64,000 bases of DNA, from the NCBI GenBank assembly GCA_963205335.1, contig CAUJIM010000019.1:1-64000 (forward strand), written 5' to 3'. Each line of letters starts with the position of its first letter. The stretch's first letter is position 1. A model generated the notes under the pieces. The model saw only the letters and a program-made list of their open reading frames with translations, searched no databases and was not told where the DNA came from. The stretch is from Pseudomonadota bacterium (GTDB lineage: Bacteria > Pseudomonadota > Gammaproteobacteria > Burkholderiales > Burkholderiaceae_C). This document shows positions 15,781 through 23,133 of this stretch, one piece after another. Position numbers and translations under genes: made by a program.

Positions 15781-17423
15781 ACACGCCTTTTGCATCGCGC
15801 TGGAACGCCGCCGGCGCCCAGGCGCAGGAGCGGCGCGAGCACATGCTCGCGCGCATCGGTGCGCTGCGCGCGCTCGAGCAGCGCGCGGCCGACGCCTCGG
15901 CCCAGGCGGCGCCGCGCTTTGCCAGGCGCGGGCAGCTGTTGCCGCGCGAGCGCGTGGCGCTGCTCATCGACCCCGGGGCGCCGTGGCTGCCGCTGGCGTC
16001 GCTCGCAGGCTACCTGCGCGATACCGACGATGCGAGCCGCTCGATTCCCGGCGGCAGCGTGGTTGCGGGCATCGGTTTTGTCTCGGGCACGCGCTGCATG
16101 GTGGTGGCGAGCGATTCGGGGATCGACGCGGGCGCGCTCGTGCCCATGGGCCTGTACAAGGTGCTGCGCGTGCAGGAGATCGCGCTGGCCGAGCGCCTGC
16201 CCTTCATCCACCTGGTCGAGAGCGCGGGTGCGAACCTGGCGAACTACGCGGTCAACACCTTCATCGATGGCGGCAGCCTGTTCCGCAACCTCGCGAGGCT
16301 CTCAAGCGCGGGCATTCCGGTGATCACCGTGCAGCACGGCTCGGGCACGGCGGGCGGGGCCTACATGCCGGGGCTGTCGGACATCGTGATCATGGTCGAG
16401 GGCCGCTCGCGCGCCTTCCTGGCCGGCCCGCCCCTGCTCAAGGCGGCGACCGGCGAGGTGGCGACCGAGGAGGAACTGGGCGGCGCGCTGATGCACACCA
16501 CCGTCTCGGGCCTGGGCGAATACCTGGCGCGCGACGACCGCGAGGCACTGGGCATCGCGCGCCGGGTGGTAGCGCAGCTTTCATGGTCGAATCGGGCTCC
16601 AGCGCTTGATGGAAAAGCGCGAGCAGCTATCGAAAAAGGATATTCCGAGCCCCCCTGGCCGGCCGAGGAGCTGCTCACGCTGATGCCCGCGCACCACCGC
16701 GAGCCGGTGGACATGCGCGAGGTGGCGGCGCGCCTCGCCGATGGTGGCGCGCTGCTCGAATTCAAGGGCGGCTACGGCATGGCCACGGTCTGCGCGCAGG
16801 CGGCGATCCATGGCCATGCGGTCGGCCTCATCACCAACAACGGGCCGATCGACATCGCCGGCGCCAACAAGGCCACGCACTTCATCCAGTGGATGTGCCA
16901 GCTCGGCCACCCCATCGTCTACCTGCAGAACACCACCGGCTACATGGTGGGCAAGGACGTGGAGCAGGGCGGCATCATCAAGCACGGCAGCAAGATGATC
17001 CAGGCGGTGACCAGCGCCACCGTGCCGCAGCTCACCATCCAGTGCGGCGCGAGCTTCGGCGCGGGCAACTACGGCATGTGCGGGCGCGGGTACGCGCCGC
17101 GCTTTCTCTTCACCTGGCCGAGCGCCGTGACCGCCGTGATGGGCGGCGAGCAGGCGGCGGGCACCATGCGCATCGTCACCGAGGAGGGCTTCCGGCGCAA
17201 GGGCATCGAGCCCGATGCCGCGCGCCTGCAAAAGCAGTACGACGCCATCGTCGCGATGTTCGAGCGCCAGCAGGACGCCTTCTACACCAGCGGCGGGCTG
17301 CTCGACGACGGCGTGATCGACCCGCGCGACACGCGCGCCGTGCTCGGCTTCTGCCTCGACACCCTCGCCGAGGGCGCGGCGCGCGCGGTGCGGCCGATGC
17401 AGTTCGGCGTGGCGCGCATGTAG
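15777..17423 (+). CDS. Acyl-CoA carboxylase carboxyltransferase (beta) subunit, AtuC/LiuB-like
   Basis: A 548-residue carboxyltransferase of the MCC/geranyl-CoA carboxylase beta type. The N-terminal half has LLPRERVALLIDPGAPWL and HLVESAGANL. The C-terminal half has ITNNGPIDIAGANKATHFIQ, LQNTTGYMVGKDVEQGGIIKHG and FGAGNYGMCGRGYAPRF. The C-terminal half binds carboxybiotin, and the AGAN/FGAGNYG residues shape the acyl-CoA site. With the biotin subunit at 19121 it would carboxylate a 3-methyl-branched enoyl-CoA. Residues about 270-290 are encoded by a dispersed repeat (16595-16630) inserted in frame in the linker between the two halves. ATGA overlap with the SDR. Substrate (geranyl- versus methylcrotonyl-like) cannot be fixed by eye. 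Confidence 0.9.
   Translation: MNTPFASRWNAAGAQAQERREHMLARIGALRALEQRAADASAQAAPRFARRGQLLPRERVALLIDPGAPWLPLASLAGYLRDTDDASRSIPGGSVVAGIGFVSGTRCMVVASDSGIDAGALVPMGLYKVLRVQEIALAERLPFIHLVESAGANLANYAVNTFIDGGSLFRNLARLSSAGIPVITVQHGSGTAGGAYMPGLSDIVIMVEGRSRAFLAGPPLLKAATGEVATEEELGGALMHTTVSGLGEYLARDDREALGIARRVVAQLSWSNRAPALDGKARAAIEKGYSEPPWPAEELLTLMPAHHREPVDMREVAARLADGGALLEFKGGYGMATVCAQAAIHGHAVGLITNNGPIDIAGANKATHFIQWMCQLGHPIVYLQNTTGYMVGKDVEQGGIIKHGSKMIQAVTSATVPQLTIQCGASFGAGNYGMCGRGYAPRFLFTWPSAVTAVMGGEQAAGTMRIVTEEGFRRKGIEPDAARLQKQYDAIVAMFERQQDAFYTSGGLLDDGVIDPRDTRAVLGFCLDTLAEGAARAVRPMQFGVARM
16595..16630. repeat. Dispersed 36-bp palindromic repeat inside the carboxyltransferase gene
   Basis: The sequence begins GGCTCCAGCGCTTGATGGAA and ends AAGCGCGAGCAGCTAT, an imperfect inverted repeat. 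An almost identical copy (two differences) lies between genes at 43989-44024, and more degenerate copies lie at 20536-20596, 24656-24691, 52275-52310 and 55221-55250. Here it is read in frame as part of the protein (APALDGKARAAI). I recall similar CAGCGCTTG...CAAGCGCTG elements as common in Comamonadaceae. Confidence 0.75.
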
Positions 17424-17454
17424 ATCGAGGACAACCCCCTGTGTCGCTTCGCGC

Positions 17455-17497
17455 CTTCCCCCTTCTCTTGCAGCGTTGCACGCTGCGGGAAGGGGGA
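17455..17497. repeat. GC-rich hairpin repeat between carboxyltransferase and acyl-CoA dehydrogenase genes
   Basis: An inverted repeat with an inner stem GCAGCG-TTGCA-CGCTGC and outer CTTCCCCC/GGGAAGGGGG arms, in the 187-bp gap between the two genes. This gap breaks the otherwise ATGA-coupled operon. No T-run follows, so it is more likely a REP-like repeat than a terminator. The rest of the gap holds only the RBS of the next gene. Confidence 0.55.
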
Positions 17498-17610
17498 CGC
17501 CACCAGCGCGGCGGGGCGGCCCTTGCGCCGTGGCCCTCGCAGGATGGGGCGATGGCACAGGCCGCGCCCTGTCGAACGGCGCGACCCATGGTGAATTTTC
17601 CAAGGAAGAG

Positions 17611-18789
17611 ATGATGCAACTGACCCACGAACACGAACAGATCCGCGACACGCTCAAGCGCTACATCGCCGAGCACATCAACCCGCACGTCGACGAGTGG
17701 GAGGCCGCGGAAATCTTCCCGGCGCACCAGGTCTTCAAGGGCCTGGGCGACCTGGGCCTGCTCGGCCTGACCAAGCCGGTCGAGTACGGCGGCATGGGGC
17801 TGGACTACTCCTACAGCATGCTGATGGCCGAGACCATGGGGCTGGTGAACTGCGGCGCCATCCCCATGGCCGTGGGCGTGCAGACCGACATGTGCACCCC
17901 GGCGCTGGCGCGCTTCGGCAGCGATGCGTTGAAGCGCGAGTTCCTGGCCCCGGCGATCGCGGGCGACGCGGTGGGCTGCATCGGCGTCTCCGAGCCCGGC
18001 GCGGGCAGCGACGTGGCCGGAATCCGCAGCCACGCGCGCCGGGACGGCGGCGACTACGTGATCACCGGCCAGAAGATGTGGATCACCAACAGCCTGCAGG
18101 CCGACTGGATGTGCATGCTCGTGAACACCGGCGAGGGACCGATGCACAAGAACAAGAGCCTGATCATCGTGCCCATGCGCGACGGCCCGAACGGGCAACT
18201 GACCCAGGGCATCAGCGTGGCGCAGAAGATCAGGAAGATCGGCATGAACGCCAGCGACACCGGCCTGATCTACTTCGACGAGGTGCGCGTGCCCGCGCGC
18301 AACCTGATCGGCCAGGAGGGCCAGGGCTTCATCTACCAGATGCAGCAGTTCCAGGAAGAGCGCCTGTGGGCCGCGGCCAACGCGATCACGGGGCTGGACG
18401 TGGCGATCCGCGAGACCATCGCCTACACGCGCGAGCGCAAGATGTTCGGCAGCACGCTGCTGGACCAGCAGTGGGTGCAGTTCAAGCTGGTGGAGCTGCA
18501 GACCGAGGTGGAGGCGCTGCGCGCGCTCACCTGGTCGGCGGGCGAGCGCTACGTGGCGGGCGAGGACGTGCTGCAGTGGGCCAGCATGGCCAAGCTCAAG
18601 GCCGGGCGCCTCACGCGCGAGGTGGCCGACACCTGCCTGCAGTTCTGGGGCGGCATGGGCTTCACCTGGGACAACCGCGTCTCGCGCCTGTACCGCGACG
18701 GGCGCCTCGCGTCGATCGGCGGCGGCGCTGACGAGGTGATGATGGGCATCATCGCCAAGACCATGGGCATGGCCAAGAGGTCGGCATGA
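17611..18789 (+). CDS. Acyl-CoA dehydrogenase, IVD/LCAD-type active site (AtuD-like)
   Basis: A 392-residue flavoprotein that introduces an alpha-beta double bond into acyl-CoA. Landmarks: GCIGVSEPGAGSDVAGIRSHA (FAD/substrate loop), MWITNSLQADW, the arginine-rich RERKMFGSTLLDQQ segment and FWGGMGFTWDNRVSRLYRDGR. The canonical catalytic glutamate position near the C-terminus is glycine (IGGGADEVM). The glutamate in FQEERLWAAA on helix G can serve instead, as in isovaleryl-CoA and long-chain acyl-CoA dehydrogenases. AAGGAAG precedes two tandem ATGs (17611 and 17614); either may be used. It is preceded by a repeat-containing gap, so it may be translated independently of the upstream genes. Confidence 0.9.
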   Translation: MMQLTHEHEQIRDTLKRYIAEHINPHVDEWEAAEIFPAHQVFKGLGDLGLLGLTKPVEYGGMGLDYSYSMLMAETMGLVNCGAIPMAVGVQTDMCTPALARFGSDALKREFLAPAIAGDAVGCIGVSEPGAGSDVAGIRSHARRDGGDYVITGQKMWITNSLQADWMCMLVNTGEGPMHKNKSLIIVPMRDGPNGQLTQGISVAQKIRKIGMNASDTGLIYFDEVRVPARNLIGQEGQGFIYQMQQFQEERLWAAANAITGLDVAIRETIAYTRERKMFGSTLLDQQWVQFKLVELQTEVEALRALTWSAGERYVAGEDVLQWASMAKLKAGRLTREVADTCLQFWGGMGFTWDNRVSRLYRDGRLASIGGGADEVMMGIIAKTMGMAKRSA

Positions 18790-18805
18790 GCGCGCGCCTG
18801 ACTTG

Positions 18806-18990
18806 GACTTGCTCCTTCCCCCTCTGGGGGAAGGTGGGGATGGGGGCATGCAGCGTGTCCTGTTCCACCGCCGCTGGCCCCCCACCCCTGCCCCGGTGCT
18901 GGCGGCGAGACGCCGCCGCTCTTCGGGCCGTCCAGTTCCGCACTGGCGGAACTGGAGCCGCGGCCCTCAGCCCCAGAGGGGGAGGGAGTC
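18806..18990. repeat. Repeat cluster upstream of the biotin carboxylase gene
   Basis: This stretch is built of CCTTCCCCCTCTGGGGGAAGG (18813-18833), C-rich CCCCCCACCCCTGCCCC, and GCCCCAGAGGGGGAGGGAG near 18970-18988, arranged as loosely inverted arms. The same motifs occur at 22312-22336, 24513-24640 and 50065-50165. An open frame runs through it from the ATGA at the preceding stop to 19124, but its residues are just the repeat in translation. It therefore occupies most of the gap between the acyl-CoA dehydrogenase and the biotin carboxylase genes. Confidence 0.65.
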
Positions 18991-19010
18991 TTGCTGCACG
19001 GAGACGCTTG

Positions 19011-19124
19011 ATGAAGCGCATCCTCATCGCCAACCGCGGCGTTCATGCCGCAGGCATGGCAAAGCAAATCGTGCGCGCACGCGCAGCGTGCCGGCGGGCG
19101 GTTTCGCCGCGAGAACAGAAATGA
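19011..19124 (+). pseudogene. Duplicated 5' end of the biotin carboxylase gene (37-codon leader ORF)
   Basis: A 37-codon frame starts MKRILIANRG, exactly the first ten residues of the carboxylase gene that begins 110 bp later. The two copies share 22 identical bases (ATCCTCATCGCC onward) but use different synonymous codons for K2 and R3. This copy has a good RBS (GGAG, 7 bases before ATG), diverges after codon 10 and contains a CATGCC-GCA-GGCATG palindrome. Its TGA overlaps the ATG of the full gene (ATGA). It may be the original start, displaced by a ~110-bp insertion or duplication, and now act as a coupling leader for the full gene. Confidence 0.55.
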
Positions 19125-21151
19125 AAAGAATCCTCATCGCCAACCGCGGCGAAATCGCCCGCCGCGTCATCGCCACCGCGCACCGCCTGGGGATAGCGAC
19201 CGTCGCGGTGTATTCCGACGCGGATGCCGGCGCGCTGCACGTGCGCGAGGCGACGGCCGCGTTCGCGCTCGGCGGCAGTACCTCCGCCGAGAGCTATCTG
19301 CGCGTGGACAAGCTGCTGGCCGCCGCCCGGGCCACGGGCGCCGACGCGGTGCACCCCGGCTACGGTTTCCTGAGCGAAGACGCGGCCTTCGTGCAGGCGG
19401 TGCAGGACGCGGGCCTGGCCTGGATCGGCCCGCCGCCCGCGGCGATCCGCGCGCTCGGCGACAAGGGCGCGGCCAAGGCGCTGGCGGCCAGGCAGGGCGT
19501 GCCCTGCCTGCCGGGCTACGCGGGCGAGGACCAGTCGCCCGAGCGCTTCGCGCAGGAGGCCGAGCGCATCGGCTACCCGGTGATGGTCAAGGCCGTCGCC
19601 GGGGGCGGCGGGCGCGGCATGCGGCTGGTGGCCGAGGCCGCCCGGCTGGCGCAGGCGGTCGAGGGCGCGCGCGCCGAGGCGCTCGCGGGCTTCGGCGACG
19701 GCCGGCTGCTGATCGAGCGCGCGGTGCTGCGGCCGCGCCACGTCGAGGTGCAGGTCTTCGCCGACGCGCACGGCCACTGCGTGCACCTGGGCGAGCGCGA
19801 CTGCTCGGTGCAGCGGCGCCACCAGAAGATCATCGAAGAGTCGCCCTCGCCGGCCGTCTCGCCGGAGCTGCGCGAGCGCATGGGCGCCTGCGCCGTGGCG
19901 CTGGCGCAGGGCGCGGGCTACGTCGGCGCGGGTACGGTGGAGTTCCTGCTGGAGGGGTGCGACGACCTGAGCGCCCCCTCGGGGGGCAGCGAGCCACGCG
20001 CAGCGGGGAGCGTGGGGGCGCGGTTTTTCCTGATGGAGATGAACACCCGGCTGCAGGTCGAGCACCCGGTGACCGAGGCCGTCACGGGGCTGGACCTGGT
20101 CGAGTGGCAGATCCGCGTGGCGCGCGGCGAGGCGCTGGCGCTCACGCAGGAGCAGGTGCGCTGGAGCGGCCACGCGATCGAGGTGCGCCTGTGCGCCGAG
20201 GATGAGAACTACACCCCGCACGCCGGACGCATCGCGCACTTCGCCGGGCCCGCGGGCGCGGCCCGCTTCGAGCGCGCGCCGCTGCGCTTCGACCATGCGA
20301 TCGAGGCCGGCGCCGAGGTCTCGCCGTTCTACGACGCGATGCTGGGCAAGCTCATCGTGCACGCCGCCACGCGCGCCGAGGCCATCGACCGCCTGCGCGC
20401 CGCGCTCGCGCGCACCGAGGTGCTGGGGCTGCCGACCAACCGCGGCCTGCTGATCGAGTGCCTCGGCGACGCGCGCTTTCGCGCCGGCGAGGCGCTGATT
20501 TCCTTCCTCGAAGAGCGGGGCGACGCGCTGCGCGCATCGCTCCTCGAAAAAGAGCGCATAGCGCACGACAGGCAAGCGCTGGCGGCCATTTTGACCACTA
20601 ACCGCGAGGGCCTGCCCTGCGCCTTCGCCGCGCCCCGGCGGCTGCGCCACCGCGAGCAGGTCCTGGCCGCCGCGGTGCAGGCCCAGGCGGGCGGCTGGCA
20701 GGTGCTCGGCGCGCCGCCGCGGCGCATCGCGGTCGAGGCCGCGGGCGACGGCAGCCTGCGCTGCACCGAGGACGGCGTGACGCGCCGCGTGCGCGCGGTG
20801 CCGGCGGCGGGCGGCGGCGCGCCGCGCTGGCATGCGCAGTCGGAGGGCGTGGACTGGTGGTTCGACGACCTGAGCTTCGCCCCCGCGGCGGACGCGGGGC
20901 GGGCGCAGGCGGCGGCGGAACTGACGGCGCCCTTCAACGGCCGCGTGGTGCGCATCCACGCGCAGCCCGGCCAGCCGCTCGCGGCGGGCGAGGCGGCGGT
21001 GGTGATCGAATCGATGAAGCTCGAACACAGCCTCGCGCCGCGCGGCGCGGCCACGGTCGCCGAGGTGCTGGTGAGCGAGGGCCAGCAGGTCAGCCCCGGG
21101 CAGGTGCTGCTGCGCTTCGAAGTGCCCGCGGCGCGGGGGGAGGCTGCATGA
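19121..21151 (+). CDS. Acyl-CoA carboxylase biotin carboxylase/biotin-carrier (alpha) subunit, AtuF/LiuD-like
   Basis: A 676-residue biotin-dependent carboxylase alpha subunit. It has the biotin carboxylase N-domain (MKRILIANRGEIARRV), the ATP-grasp glycine loop (KAVAGGGGRGMR), HVEVQVFAD, ERDCSVQRRHQKIIEESPS, MEMNTRLQVEHPVTE, and a C-terminal biotinyl domain with IESMKLEH, modified lysine K633. Two inserts are made of dispersed repeats read in frame. Residues about 284-300 (SAPSGGSEPRAAGSVGA) lie just before the MEMNTRLQ strand. Residues about 472-492 follow the biotin carboxylase domain. The start has a weak RBS and overlaps the upstream leader ORF. It pairs with the carboxyltransferase at 15777 to carboxylate a branched enoyl-CoA. 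Confidence 0.92.
   Translation: MKRILIANRGEIARRVIATAHRLGIATVAVYSDADAGALHVREATAAFALGGSTSAESYLRVDKLLAAARATGADAVHPGYGFLSEDAAFVQAVQDAGLAWIGPPPAAIRALGDKGAAKALAARQGVPCLPGYAGEDQSPERFAQEAERIGYPVMVKAVAGGGGRGMRLVAEAARLAQAVEGARAEALAGFGDGRLLIERAVLRPRHVEVQVFADAHGHCVHLGERDCSVQRRHQKIIEESPSPAVSPELRERMGACAVALAQGAGYVGAGTVEFLLEGCDDLSAPSGGSEPRAAGSVGARFFLMEMNTRLQVEHPVTEAVTGLDLVEWQIRVARGEALALTQEQVRWSGHAIEVRLCAEDENYTPHAGRIAHFAGPAGAARFERAPLRFDHAIEAGAEVSPFYDAMLGKLIVHAATRAEAIDRLRAALARTEVLGLPTNRGLLIECLGDARFRAGEALISFLEERGDALRASLLEKERIAHDRQALAAILTTNREGLPCAFAAPRRLRHREQVLAAAVQAQAGGWQVLGAPPRRIAVEAAGDGSLRCTEDGVTRRVRAVPAAGGGAPRWHAQSEGVDWWFDDLSFAPAADAGRAQAAAELTAPFNGRVVRIHAQPGQPLAAGEAAVVIESMKLEHSLAPRGAATVAEVLVSEGQQVSPGQVLLRFEVPAARGEAA
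19971..20021. repeat. CCCCCACGCTC-type repeat read in frame inside the biotin carboxylase gene
   Basis: On the minus strand this reads CCCCCACGCTCCCCGCTGCG, then TGGCTCGCTGCCCCCCGAGG, then GGGC. It matches 54571-54619 inside the Atm1-type ABC gene almost base for base, in opposite orientation relative to the gene. Here it adds about 17 residues in a loop of the ATP-grasp domain without breaking the frame. Confidence 0.75.
20536..20596. repeat. Degenerate dispersed palindromic repeat inside the biotin carboxylase gene
   Basis: The right half CAAGCGCTGGCGGCCATTTTG (20573-20593) matches the CAAGCGCTGG-AAGCTAT half at 55231-55247 and the family at 16595 and 43989. The left half (AGAGCGCATAGCGCACGACAG) is more diverged. 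It is translated in frame (ERIAHDRQALAAILTT) in the region linking the carboxylase and biotinyl halves. Confidence 0.5.
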
Positions 21152-22302
21152 CACCGGATGAATGGCGCGAGGCCCGCGATGCGCTCGTGGGCACGGTGGA
21201 GCGCTTCGCCAAGGCCGAGATCGCGCCGCACGCCACCGGGTGGGACGCCGCGGGCGAATTCCCGCGCGCGCTCTACCGCCGCGCGGCCGCACTCGGCCTG
21301 CTCGGCCTGGGCTACCCCGAGGAACTCGGCGGCACGCCCGTGCCCCATGCCCTGCGCATGCCGGTCTGGCGCGCGCTGTGCCGCCACGGCGCGTCGGGCG
21401 GGGTGCAGGCCAGCCTGTTCTCGCACAACATCGCGCTGCCGCTCGTCGTCGCCTTGGGCAGCGACGCGGTGAAGCACGAGGTGGTGCCGCCCGTGCTCGC
21501 GGGCGAGCGGATCGCGGCGCTCGCCATCACCGAGCCGGGCGGCGGCTCGGACGTGGCGGCGCTGCGCACGACGGCGCGGCGCGAGGGCGACGAGTACGTG
21601 ATCGACGGCGAGAAAGTCTTCATCACCTCCGGCATGCGCGCCGACTGGATCACGCTCGCGGTGCGCACCGACCCGGCCAACAAGGGCGCCGGCGGCATCA
21701 GCCTGATCGTGGTGCCGGGCGATGTTGAAGGACTCTCGCGCACGCGCCTGGACAAGATGGGCTGGCTGTCGTCCGACACCGCCCATCTGCGCTTCGACGG
21801 CGTGCGCGTGCCCGCGCGCTACCTGCTGGGCCGCGAGGGCGCGGGCTTCAAGGCCATCATGGGCAACTTCAACGGCGAGCGCCTGGGCCTGGCCGCGGGC
21901 GCGGTCGGCTTCGCCGAGGCGTGCCTGGACGAAGCGCTCGCCTGGGCGCGCCAGCGCAGCGCCTTCGGCCAGCCGCTCACGCAGCACCAGGTGGTCCGCC
22001 ACAAGCTGGTGGACATGCGCCAGCGCATCTGCGCCACGGCGGCGTGGCTCGACGCCGTGGCCGCGCGCGCCGATGCGGGCGACACCGGAGCCGACTGGGT
22101 GGCCGAGGTCTGCACGCTGAAGAACCAGGCGACGCAGACCATGCAGTTCTGCGCCGACGCGGGCGTGCAGATCCTGGGCGGCATGGGCTACATGCGCGGC
22201 ACGGTGTGCGAGCGCATCTACCGCGAGGTCAAGGTGGTCACCATCGGCGGCGGCACCGAGGAGATCATGAAGGAGCTGGCGGCGAAGCAGTGGGGCTTTT
22301 GA
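21148..22302 (+). CDS. Second acyl-CoA dehydrogenase, IVD/LCAD-type active site
   Basis: A 384-residue acyl-CoA dehydrogenase. Landmarks: ALAITEPGGGSDVAALRTTA, KVFITSGMRADWITLAVRTD, ARQRSAFGQPLTQHQVVRHKL and the C-terminal GGMGYMRGTVCERIYREVKV. The late glutamate of medium-chain enzymes is glycine here (IGGGTEEIM). FNGERLGLAAG supplies the helix-G glutamate used by isovaleryl-CoA-type enzymes. It overlaps the carboxylase gene by ATGA, so it is part of the same unit. Having two such enzymes in one operon suggests successive dehydrogenations of a branched chain, before and after chain shortening. That is inference. Confidence 0.9.
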   Translation: MTPDEWREARDALVGTVERFAKAEIAPHATGWDAAGEFPRALYRRAAALGLLGLGYPEELGGTPVPHALRMPVWRALCRHGASGGVQASLFSHNIALPLVVALGSDAVKHEVVPPVLAGERIAALAITEPGGGSDVAALRTTARREGDEYVIDGEKVFITSGMRADWITLAVRTDPANKGAGGISLIVVPGDVEGLSRTRLDKMGWLSSDTAHLRFDGVRVPARYLLGREGAGFKAIMGNFNGERLGLAAGAVGFAEACLDEALAWARQRSAFGQPLTQHQVVRHKLVDMRQRICATAAWLDAVAARADAGDTGADWVAEVCTLKNQATQTMQFCADAGVQILGGMGYMRGTVCERIYREVKVVTIGGGTEEIMKELAAKQWGF

Positions 22303-22311
22303 TGGCCGTTG

Positions 22312-22336
22312 CTCCCTCCCCCAGAGGGGGAGGGAG
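22312..22336. repeat. CTCCCTCCCCC-AGA-GGGGGAGGGAG hairpin repeat
   Basis: A perfect 11-bp inverted repeat around AGA in the 66-bp gap between the second acyl-CoA dehydrogenase and the enoyl-CoA hydratase gene. No T-run follows on either strand, so a terminator role inside the operon is unlikely. It is another copy of the C-rich repeat family seen at 18806, 24513 and 50065. Confidence 0.65.
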
Positions 22337-22368
22337 AGTAGTGAAACACCGAACCGAGGAATGTGCAC

Positions 22369-23133
22369 ATGACAGAACTGCTGACCCGCCAGGAGGACGG
22401 CGTGCTCTGGCTCACCATCGCCCGCGAGGAGCGGCGCAACGCGATGAACGCCGCCGTCATCGCGGGCCTGACCGAGGCGCTGGTGGCCGCCAACGCCGAC
22501 CGCGGCCTGCGCGCCATCGTGCTCACCGGCGCGGGCGAGAAGGCGTTTTGCGCCGGGGCCGACCTGGCCACGGGCCGGTCGTTCAAGTTCGACTATTCCG
22601 AGCCGCGGCAGGGCTTCGCCAACCTGCTGCGCGCCGCGCGCGCCACGCACCTGCCGCTGGTCGCGCGCGTCAACGGCGCCTGCATGGCGGGCGGCATGGG
22701 CCTGCTCGCGATGTGCGACCTGGCGGTGGCCGCGCCGCACGCGCGCTTCGGCCTGCCGGAGGTGAAGGTGGGGGTGTTCCCGGCGCAGGTGCTGTCGGTG
22801 CTGCAGGGCCTGATCGGGCGGCGCGCGCTGGCCGACCTGTGCATCACGGGCGAGCCCGTCGATGCGCGGCAGGCGCTGGCCTGGGGCCTGGTCAACGAGG
22901 TGAGCGAGGACCTCGACGGCGCGGTGCACAGGCTGCTGGCGCGCATCGTGGACAAGTCCCCGGCCGCGATCCGCCGCGGCCTGTACCTGATGAAGCACCT
23001 GGAGGGCCTGCCGTTCGAGCAGTCGATGGCCTTCACCGAAAGCCAGATCGGCCTCTTTGCGCTGACCGAGGACGCGGCCGAGGGCCAGGCGGCGTTCCGC
23101 GAGAAGCGGCCACCCCAATGGAGCGGGCGATGA
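22369..23133 (+). CDS. Enoyl-CoA hydratase/isomerase family protein (AtuE/LiuC-like)
   Basis: A 254-residue crotonase. The oxyanion loops are AFCAGADL and NGACMAGGMGLLAMCDLAVA, followed by FGLPEVKVGVFPAQ with the position of the catalytic glutamate; the C-terminus ends EGQAAFREKRPPQW. In the atu and liu pathways the cognate enzyme hydrates the 3-methyl(isohexenyl)glutaconyl-CoA formed by the carboxylase. GAGGA lies 9 bases before the ATG at 22369; an in-frame GTG two codons earlier is possible. It overlaps the AtuA-like gene by ATGA. Confidence 0.9.
   Translation: MTELLTRQEDGVLWLTIAREERRNAMNAAVIAGLTEALVAANADRGLRAIVLTGAGEKAFCAGADLATGRSFKFDYSEPRQGFANLLRAARATHLPLVARVNGACMAGGMGLLAMCDLAVAAPHARFGLPEVKVGVFPAQVLSVLQGLIGRRALADLCITGEPVDARQALAWGLVNEVSEDLDGAVHRLLARIVDKSPAAIRRGLYLMKHLEGLPFEQSMAFTESQIGLFALTEDAAEGQAAFREKRPPQWSGR

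Noticed and set aside
18715-18745. Missing C-terminal catalytic glutamate in the acyl-CoA dehydrogenases (GGGADEVM, GGGTEEIM, YGGTNEIM) as inactivation
   Set aside because: Isovaleryl- and long-chain-type enzymes place the glutamate on helix G, and all three proteins have an ER pair there.
18786-19124. A 112-codon frame linking the acyl-CoA dehydrogenase stop to the biotin carboxylase start by ATGA overlaps at both ends
   Set aside because: Most of it is the translation of C-rich repeats. Only the final 37 codons (the duplicated start) are kept as a separate feature.
22312-22336. The CTCCCTCCCCC/GGGGGAGGGAG hairpin as a transcription terminator in the atu-like operon
   Set aside because: No T-run follows and the same element recurs at several non-terminal places, including inside coding sequence.
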